NCBI GenBank assembly: GCA_017560305.1
Contig: JAFYOF010000016.1
Span: forward strand, 28,602-92,601
Reading direction: 5' to 3'
DNA length: 64,000 nt
Source: Alistipes sp.
GTDB taxonomy: Bacteria > Bacteroidota > Bacteroidia > Bacteroidales > Rikenellaceae
Part shown: one piece after another, positions 58,490-64,000 of the stretch
Numbering within the stretch: position 1 is the first letter of the stretch
Layout of the letters: the number at the start of each line of letters is the position of its first letter
The notes under the pieces: generated by a model
The model's input: the letters and a program-made list of their open reading frames with translations, nothing else
Database searches by the model: none
What the model was told of the DNA's origin: nothing
Position numbers and translations under genes: made by a program

Positions 58490-61477
58490 TTAGTTCATTT
58501 TAGCAATTCGTGACTTCGCCTCCTCGATGATGCCATCATCGGCTGGTGAGTAACCATCCACCACGCTCTGATATGTCGCGCGAGCCTGGAACGCATCACC
58601 CTTATCGAAATAGATATCACCCAAGAGGATGAACGACTTTGCAAGCCAGTAGTTCTGTGGCGTGTTGCTGTCCGAGAATTCGTAGACCATCTTCTCGGCC
58701 TTATCCAGATTCTTTGACTTATACTCCGCCTCGATGATTCTGTAACGAGCCTCGGCACCCTCCTCGCTCTTCACCTCGGTGTTGAGCACCTTGAATACCT
58801 TCAGCGCCGACTCCTCATCACCCTTGCGCAACAACACCTGCGCCTTTGCGTAGCGAGCCTTGCGGCGTGCTATCTCGGTCATCGTATCAAACTTCTCAAC
58901 ATCATCCGCCATCGCCACTATCTCATCATCCGAAGCATACTTGAGCGTAGATGCCACATAGCCCGACGCCGCACTCTTTCTCACCGCCGCATCCGACGAC
59001 TCATCGTAGAGCATACGATACGCCTTTGCCGCCTGCTCCCAGCGCTCCGACTGATAGCACATCGACGAAAGTTTCTCCAACACTCGCTCGTGGTACTGCG
59101 TACGACCCTGCTCCACCAGACGCGAGAGTGTCGCGATAGCCTCTGGCTCGTTGTTCTCGCTGATGTAGCAGTCGCTCAAGAAGAAGAGAGCATCGTTCAG
59201 GTAGTGACCGTTAGGATAGTTCTTCAGGTATGTATTAAAACTTGTAGTCGCCTCGGCTGTCTTGTTTGCAAGGTAGAGTTTCTGTGCCGCCGCATACGAC
59301 AACGAGTCGCGTGTGGTCTGGCTAACACTACCCTCTACGCCTACCTTCTCGGCATAGTCGAAGTAGGCCTCAGCATCGCCTTTGTCAACATAAATCTCAC
59401 GGATGCCCTGCAAAGCGCTCATCGACTGCGACGACTTTGGCGCAGCCTTCACCACCATATCGAGGTACTCCAACGCCTTATCCTTGTTACCAAGGTTCAT
59501 ATACGCCAGACCGAGGTCCGACAGAGCCTGTGTGTAGAGTGGCGACGATGGATACTCCGCCACAAAACTCTCCAACGCACGCACACCGTTGTCATACTGC
59601 TCGACTGCGATATAGGTGTGACCCAACTCATACTTCGCATCATCCACATAGTCGCCCTTGCTGCTCTGCACGATGCGCTTCAGCGCCTCAATCTTCTCCG
59701 TGCGCTTGTTCTGCACGCCGAGTGTCACGGCACGCTGATACTCCGCATAGTAACTCTCGGCGCCACGCATCGCAATGCTCTTGTCGTAGCACGACATCGC
59801 ATCCGCGAACTCACGCAGGGCGTAGTGTACATCGCCTCGGCGGTTGAGCGCATCAGCGCGGTAAGTATCTCGCTTGCTGTATGCCTTGAGGAACGCATCA
59901 AATGACTTCGCCGCCGATGACATATCGCCATCGTTGAAGTAGCAATAACCCAGATTATAGTGCGCCATAGCATACTCCGCCGAGCCCTTTGGTGCGCGAC
60001 TGATAAAGTTCTGGTATCGCTTTGTTGCCACCTCGCTCTTGCCCTGCGCATAGGCCACCTCGCCCAGCCAGAACGAAGCCAGAGCACTGTACTTTGCATT
60101 TGAACCTGCACACAAAGACTCCTGGAACGAAGCCTCTGCAAGGTCGAGATTACCCTGCGAGTACGACTCCAGGCCGTTGAAGTATGCCACCTTCTGCAAT
60201 GCGTAGAGCGTCTCATTGTCGGGGTTTGCCAATCTCTTGATTGCCTCATAGGCCTGAGCATAGTTCTTCGAGTTGTAATATGCCGCCACGAGCATTGTGT
60301 GAGCATCCGCCGTACGCTCCGAGCGAGGATAGAGCTCCACATATCGTCCCAGCACATTGATAGCCTCGTTGAAACGACCACCACCCAACTCAAACTGCAA
60401 CTTACCATAGTTAAACAACGCATCTTCAGCAATCGAGCGGTCAAACTGCGCACTTGACGCCATCGCAAACGAGTGCATTGCGTTGACCTTGTTACCCTCG
60501 CGCAGATAGCAGTCTGCCAAGTGGTAAGAGGCATTCTGCGTCAGCATATCATCCGCTCCGCACGCCTCACGCAGGTAAGGTGTTGCCGCCGCATAGCGCG
60601 CCTGACGGTGGAGCGAGTAACCCATAATGTAGTTCTCCACACGACTCATCTGGCCGCCTGCCGCCTTGTATTTGTTCATATACGACTCCGCCTTGCGGTA
60701 ATCATCCAGCTGAAACCACGACTCCGCCATAATGCGCTGAATCTGCATCGCCTGCTCGGGTGTTGTGGTCAAAATCAACTCATCGCCTCGCTGCACCACC
60801 TCGCGGTACTTGCCCTCCTTGAAATCAATCTGCAGGATGTAAAAAGGCATCAGGTCGTGATACTGCTGGCTCTTATCCAACGAGTTGAAACCCTTGCGCG
60901 CCGCCTCATACTCGCCACGCGTGTAGGCGATGTAGGAGTTGTAATATGTCGCGTGCTCGGCATACTCGCCCTTGGTCTCAATGCGGTTGAAATACTTCTC
61001 CGCCTCTGGATAGTCGCCCTTCATAAAGGTGAGGTAACCCATTCTCAGGTCATATCTCTCACGCTGCTGTGGCGAGAGCGCCTTGTAATTCACCTTCAGC
61101 AACTCCTCCTCCGCAAGTGCCGCATCGGCAGTCACCGATGGACTTGTCGCATATGTGAACTGCACCTCATTTTGATAAATCGAGCCTCTGTACTCCGCGA
61201 TGAATCGCTTCAGGCGACCCTCGGCATCCTTCATCTTGAGTTCGTTATCACACAACGAGAGATAGTAATCAACCTTCTCCCTCACCAGACGGTCGGTCAT
61301 TGGCGAAAGTTTCTCTTTCACGGCCAGCAACTCGGTGCGCGCCTCGATGCAGTGACCGAAGTTATAGAGCGAAATTGCCCTTTCGATGCTCTGCTGCACA
61401 ACAGGTGTCTGCGCCTGCGCCACGCAAGCAAATGCCACCACCAGCAGAGGTATGATTATTGATATTTTTCTACACAT
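58490..61477 (-). CDS. Large TPR protein of the periplasm/outer membrane
   Basis: A 995-residue protein with a signal peptide (residues 1-22, IIIPLLVVAFACVAQAQ) and tetratricopeptide-like repeats along nearly all of the mature length, seen as repeated A..YF/YN.A..Y.KG...A...F patterns (for example GYLTFMKGDYPEAEKYFNRI and YALGLxxGNLDLAEASFQES-like units). There are no enzymatic motifs. TPR proteins of this size are exported scaffolds in Bacteroidales. The start of the outer-membrane barrel gene follows 2 bp after the stop, so the two are likely translated together. Two -7-like boxes (61503-61510 and 61512-61519, minus strand) lie upstream. Confidence 0.85.
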   Translation of the reverse strand: MCRKISIIIPLLVVAFACVAQAQTPVVQQSIERAISLYNFGHCIEARTELLAVKEKLSPMTDRLVREKVDYYLSLCDNELKMKDAEGRLKRFIAEYRGSIYQNEVQFTYATSPSVTADAALAEEELLKVNYKALSPQQRERYDLRMGYLTFMKGDYPEAEKYFNRIETKGEYAEHATYYNSYIAYTRGEYEAARKGFNSLDKSQQYHDLMPFYILQIDFKEGKYREVVQRGDELILTTTPEQAMQIQRIMAESWFQLDDYRKAESYMNKYKAAGGQMSRVENYIMGYSLHRQARYAAATPYLREACGADDMLTQNASYHLADCYLREGNKVNAMHSFAMASSAQFDRSIAEDALFNYGKLQFELGGGRFNEAINVLGRYVELYPRSERTADAHTMLVAAYYNSKNYAQAYEAIKRLANPDNETLYALQKVAYFNGLESYSQGNLDLAEASFQESLCAGSNAKYSALASFWLGEVAYAQGKSEVATKRYQNFISRAPKGSAEYAMAHYNLGYCYFNDGDMSSAAKSFDAFLKAYSKRDTYRADALNRRGDVHYALREFADAMSCYDKSIAMRGAESYYAEYQRAVTLGVQNKRTEKIEALKRIVQSSKGDYVDDAKYELGHTYIAVEQYDNGVRALESFVAEYPSSPLYTQALSDLGLAYMNLGNKDKALEYLDMVVKAAPKSSQSMSALQGIREIYVDKGDAEAYFDYAEKVGVEGSVSQTTRDSLSYAAAQKLYLANKTAEATTSFNTYLKNYPNGHYLNDALFFLSDCYISENNEPEAIATLSRLVEQGRTQYHERVLEKLSSMCYQSERWEQAAKAYRMLYDESSDAAVRKSAASGYVASTLKYASDDEIVAMADDVEKFDTMTEIARRKARYAKAQVLLRKGDEESALKVFKVLNTEVKSEEGAEARYRIIEAEYKSKNLDKAEKMVYEFSDSNTPQNYWLAKSFILLGDIYFDKGDAFQARATYQSVVDGYSPADDGIIEEAKSRIAKMN

Positions 61478-61625
61478 ATCAGCAATTGATTTATTTAACT
61501 GACAAAATTAACAAATTTACTGTAAACTACACAATAAAGGAACGATTATTGTCAGTGTAAAATTGTGATAAGCGTGCAATAATTTAAGTATGCACCATTT
61601 TCTTAACTAAAATATATTCAATACG

Positions 61626-62039
61626 ATGAACAACAATCTGCAAAAAGTCACAGTAGAGTTGCAAAACGGCAAATTCTGCCTTTCGGGCAACCGCTCCACC
61701 GACGACCTCAACCCCAAGGCTCTGATGCTCTGCGCAACGGCAAAATGTGCGGGTCTTACTATTATGGCGCTGCTTGAGAAGCACAACATCACGCCCAAGA
61801 GTATGGAGATCACGGTCGAGGGCACGCTCAACACCCAAACCCTGCGTGGCGACTCAGTTTTCGAGAGTTTCGAGGTACTCTACAATGTCGAGTGCCGCCG
61901 TCTGGAGGAGCAGTCGGCAGTCTCGGCTGCGGTTGAGCGCGCGCAGGAGCGCTCGTGCGGTATGGTCACAATGCTCCGCAAGATTGCTCCCGTGTCGCAT
62001 GTCATCGAGGTGGTCAGCACCGAGAGCGTAGAATCATAA
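61626..62039 (+). CDS. OsmC-family peroxiredoxin-like protein
   Basis: A 137-residue OsmC/Ohr-family protein. Two conserved cysteines are present: Cys41 in CATAKCAGLTIMAL, at the start of the long helix, and Cys111 in RSCGMVTML. In the family these residues reduce organic or inorganic peroxides. Length is typical. It is a single-gene unit on the plus strand, ending at a hairpin shared with the convergent GH43 gene. The exact peroxide substrate cannot be told. Confidence 0.88.
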   Translation: MNNNLQKVTVELQNGKFCLSGNRSTDDLNPKALMLCATAKCAGLTIMALLEKHNITPKSMEITVEGTLNTQTLRGDSVFESFEVLYNVECRRLEEQSAVSAAVERAQERSCGMVTMLRKIAPVSHVIEVVSTESVES

Positions 62040-62074
62040 TCTGCCCCACAATTCGAATTGTCATTATATAAAAA

Positions 62075-62104
62075 GGGTTGGATACCTCCTGCGGTTTCCA
62101 ACCC
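62075..62104. terminator. Bidirectional terminator between OsmC and GH43 genes
   Basis: GGGTTGGATACC (62075-62086) and GGTTTCCAACCC (62093-62104) pair with one mismatch and a six-base loop. An A run precedes and TTCTTTTTA follows, so it can serve both convergent genes. Confidence 0.8.
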
Positions 62105-62111
62105 ATTCTTT

Positions 62112-63095
62112 TTACTTCTCTGCCACCTTCGGCACGATAATCTTGTGCGATACACCCAGGATGTAATCCTCTGCAAATCGACCATTGGTCTTGTCACGCT
62201 TTATGGTGAGCGGCGCAATCAGCGTCTGGCGAGTCTGCACCCTCTTTGCGCTGTTGTGGGCGTGGTAGACCATATAATACCCCCTGCCCTTCTTGAACAG
62301 AGCGTGGTGACCCGTACCATAGTAACCATTGTGGCGGTGGAGGATAGGATTACCCTCATAACGCTTGTATGGTCCCATAGGCTTCTCCGACACGGCATAA
62401 CCCACCGCGTAGTCCTGACTCCGGTAGTCGTTGCCGCTATATGTGAGATAATACTTTCCGCCGAGCTTAATCACCATCGGGCCCTCCACTACGCGACCCA
62501 TCTGGTGCTCCCAACTACCCTCCTTCGCATCGAGCAGATGACGCGCAGTCTCCAGCTTCACCTGACGCAGGTCGTTGGTCATCTCCGCCACCCAAATGGC
62601 GTTGCCGTTTGTGAATCGCACCCAGAACATATACGCCTTGCCATCATCATCAATAAAGATAGACGAGTCAATACCCGGCTCCTGTGGCAGATAAGGCTTC
62701 TTGTCACGCTGCACAAAAGGTCCGCAGGGCGATGATGACTCCGCATAGCAGATGTGCTCCTGACAACTGTATGTCATAATATATTTTCCACCCACCTTGT
62801 ACACCTCGGGCGCCCAAAACCACTTCTCGCCCCACACATCATCCTTGTGCAGAGCCAACTTATTCTTGGCATTACCGCAGCGGTCGCTCCACGACTTCAA
62901 ATCCTTCGAGCGATAGACCACAATACCATCCCCAGCGTGCGTGCCGTAGATGTAGTACCAGCCATCATCCTCCAGGATGAAAGGGTCTGCGAGCAGCAAC
63001 TGGTCCTCAGCCGCCTCACCCATAAATATCTGCTGCGCCGATGTCTGCACCATCGCCATCGCAACAAAGACTATCACACAAAATACTTTTTTCAT
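62112..63095 (-). CDS. Secreted GH43-type glycoside hydrolase
   Basis: A 327-residue five-bladed beta-propeller glycosidase of the GH43 type, acting on arabinose- or xylose-containing glycans. The ATG at 63095 gives a signal peptide (MKKVFCVIVFVAMAMVQTSA); the frame is open upstream but lacks a signal start. The catalytic triad fits Asp37 in LADPFI (base), Asp143 in GIDSSIFIDDDG and Glu204 in VVEGPMVIK (acid). WFWAPEVYKVGGKYIMTYS and GYYGTGHHALF support the family. The exact glycan cannot be deduced. Just upstream, three copies of AATTTTGAA (63103-63132) occur. Confidence 0.88.
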   Translation of the reverse strand: MKKVFCVIVFVAMAMVQTSAQQIFMGEAAEDQLLLADPFILEDDGWYYIYGTHAGDGIVVYRSKDLKSWSDRCGNAKNKLALHKDDVWGEKWFWAPEVYKVGGKYIMTYSCQEHICYAESSSPCGPFVQRDKKPYLPQEPGIDSSIFIDDDGKAYMFWVRFTNGNAIWVAEMTNDLRQVKLETARHLLDAKEGSWEHQMGRVVEGPMVIKLGGKYYLTYSGNDYRSQDYAVGYAVSEKPMGPYKRYEGNPILHRHNGYYGTGHHALFKKGRGYYMVYHAHNSAKRVQTRQTLIAPLTIKRDKTNGRFAEDYILGVSHKIIVPKVAEK

Positions 63096-63132
63096 AGTAT
63101 CTAATTTTGAATTTTGAATTCTAAATTTTGAA

Positions 63133-63915
63133 TTAATATGTGTGGACACTCGCACCCGCTGCCGATGGTAAATAGTTGATGCCATACCAGCACATCTGCA
63201 ACATCAGGAATGAAAATATCAGCAGCGCAAAGGTCACATTATAATCCTTGGTCTGTGGTCTGAGATGCAGATAGAGCAGATAACCAAGCCAGGTCGCCGC
63301 TGCCCAGGTTTCCTTCGGATCCCAGGTCCAATAGTCGCCCCAAGCCTCTTTTGCCCACAGAGCACCCATCACCATTCCGAGCGTCAGGAACGCCCAGCCG
63401 ATACGCACCAGATTGTCACACACGCCCATCTCATCGGCCGTAGGTGCTTTGCGCGCCGAGCGCCACCACAGATAGATTGCAAAGAGCGTCACCGCACCCA
63501 TCATCGCATAGGCAAACATATATACAATCACATGGGGCACAAACCACGGACTCTGCAACGCAGGCATCAGTGACTTGCTGTGTATCTCGGGCTTGAAAAG
63601 ATTGATGCAGATAAAGACCACCGACATCATCGTACTGAATGACAATATCCACTTATACCTCCATCTCACATACACCGCAATACCCGCCACCGACAGGAAG
63701 AACGAGTACCACAATCTTGTCTCGCCCATCGTGCGCAACGGCGGCCTCTCAAGCGAAATCCACATTCCCACGATAAAGGCAAAGAAGATGAGCGAGCCAC
63801 ACACCGACGCCACCGCTGCACGCCACGCCTTGGCATCACGCAGAGCCAGCACCGCACCAGTCACCCAACACATCGCAGCCGCAGCCGCAAACCATATCAA
63901 ATGCTCCCAACTCAT
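63133..63915 (-). CDS. ccsA: Cytochrome c biogenesis protein CcsA
   Basis: A 260-residue polytopic membrane protein of system II cytochrome c maturation that handles heme delivery together with ResB. The WWD heme-handling motif is clear (WGDYWTWDPKETWAA, near residues 190-204), and there are about seven to eight hydrophobic segments. It is shorter than some CcsA proteins but covers the core. The start ATG overlaps the stop of the upstream ResB-like gene (ATGA), so the two are translationally coupled. Confidence 0.9.
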   Translation of the reverse strand: MSWEHLIWFAAAAAMCWVTGAVLALRDAKAWRAAVASVCGSLIFFAFIVGMWISLERPPLRTMGETRLWYSFFLSVAGIAVYVRWRYKWILSFSTMMSVVFICINLFKPEIHSKSLMPALQSPWFVPHVIVYMFAYAMMGAVTLFAIYLWWRSARKAPTADEMGVCDNLVRIGWAFLTLGMVMGALWAKEAWGDYWTWDPKETWAAATWLGYLLYLHLRPQTKDYNVTFALLIFSFLMLQMCWYGINYLPSAAGASVHTY

Positions 63916-64000
63916 CGCTTCTCCTCCTTATGCTTTGTTACCAATCGTCTGCCGCCAGCGGTGAGGAACATCACCAGACTCGCCGCAAGGATTAACCATA
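63912..64000 (-). CDS. ResB-like cytochrome c biogenesis protein, C-terminal end
   Basis: An open frame enters from the right edge and ends in TGA at 63912-63914, overlapping the ccsA start. The last 28 residues (WLILAASLVMFLTAGGRRLV...) are a membrane helix and a basic tail. Position directly before ccsA suggests ResB/Ccs1. Only the C-terminus is visible, so the name rests mainly on context. Confidence 0.5.
   Translation of the reverse strand, partial: WLILAASLVMFLTAGGRRLVTKHKEEKR

Noticed and set aside
57243..58493. 416-codon frame opposite the outer-membrane barrel gene
   Set aside because: Composition heavy in His, Arg, Val and Ile with no signal or domain; the barrel on the other strand has clear start, signal peptide and terminal Phe.
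60473..61462. 329-codon frame opposite the TPR gene
   Set aside because: Shadow composition and no start context. The TPR gene is well supported.
63096..63185. N-terminal extension of the GH43 gene to 63185
   Set aside because: It would precede a clear signal peptide and runs through the AATTTTGAA repeats; the ATG at 63095 fits a secreted enzyme.

Overview
This window is Bacteroidales DNA, possibly from an Alistipes-like (Rikenellaceae) host. Host promoters use the Bacteroidetes -7 box TAnnTTTG, and the host genes include a fimbrillin-type lipoprotein, a DUF853 ATPase, a GH43 enzyme and a CcsA/ResB cytochrome c pair. The genus is an inference. Positions 1 to about 43.5 kb are most of a temperate, podovirus-like prophage that continues past the left edge. 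Positions 43.7 to 64 kb are ordinary chromosome.

Prophage layout. Most structural genes are on the minus strand. From right to left: a tyrosine integrase beside the host junction (41965-43443); a noncoding region rich in TGTACA repeats (41470-41745); internal virion proteins (40499-40996, 39254-40486); a 5,489-residue polyvalent protein (22775-39244) fusing a ParB/DdrB-like domain, pyrophosphatase-like domain, N6-adenine methylase, Strawberry-notch-type helicase and zincin; and the portal (20725-22701). A short plus-strand operon (17202-20680) encodes an unknown protein, a rhomboid protease with complete catalytic residues, the large terminase and two small proteins. Minus-strand genes resume with scaffold (16280-17068), major capsid (14813-16240), connector-like genes and a 2,645-residue fibre (5634-13571). 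A diversity-generating retroelement (DGR) follows the fibre: variable repeat, template repeat and reverse transcriptase (3814-5187). Then come a holin-like protein, a membrane protein, an amidase, a spanin-like protein and two paralogous small proteins. No tape measure, sheath, repressor or replication gene is visible, consistent with a podovirus whose early genes lie to the left.

Main discoveries. (1) The DGR is well supported: template (5357-5467) and variable repeat (5662-5772) are both 111 bp and differ at 14 positions, all adenines on the coding strand. (2) Four minus-strand transcription units begin with the same two-part promoter: an upstream element resembling TGCGTAAAAAGATAA, exactly 24 bp, then TAnnTTTG. 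This suggests a phage-encoded activator of late genes. One upstream element forms the last codons and stop of the reverse transcriptase gene. (3) Two open frames, both +1 relative to the giant polyvalent gene, lie exactly over its two low-complexity linkers and may be overprinted genes. (4) The phage encodes a rhomboid protease next to terminase, and its capsid protein begins with a signal-peptide-like segment.

Chromosome. Right of the prophage are ppdK, a degenerate endonuclease/exonuclease/phosphatase-fold protein, mnmA, a fimbrillin-like lipoprotein with a 37-residue leader gene, typA (divergent from aroB), an LRR lipoprotein, a DUF454 membrane protein, rpiB, a DUF853 ATPase, an outer-membrane barrel coupled to a TPR protein, an OsmC-family protein, a GH43 enzyme, ccsA and the end of a resB-like gene. 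No rRNA, tRNA, CRISPR array or insertion sequence was seen.
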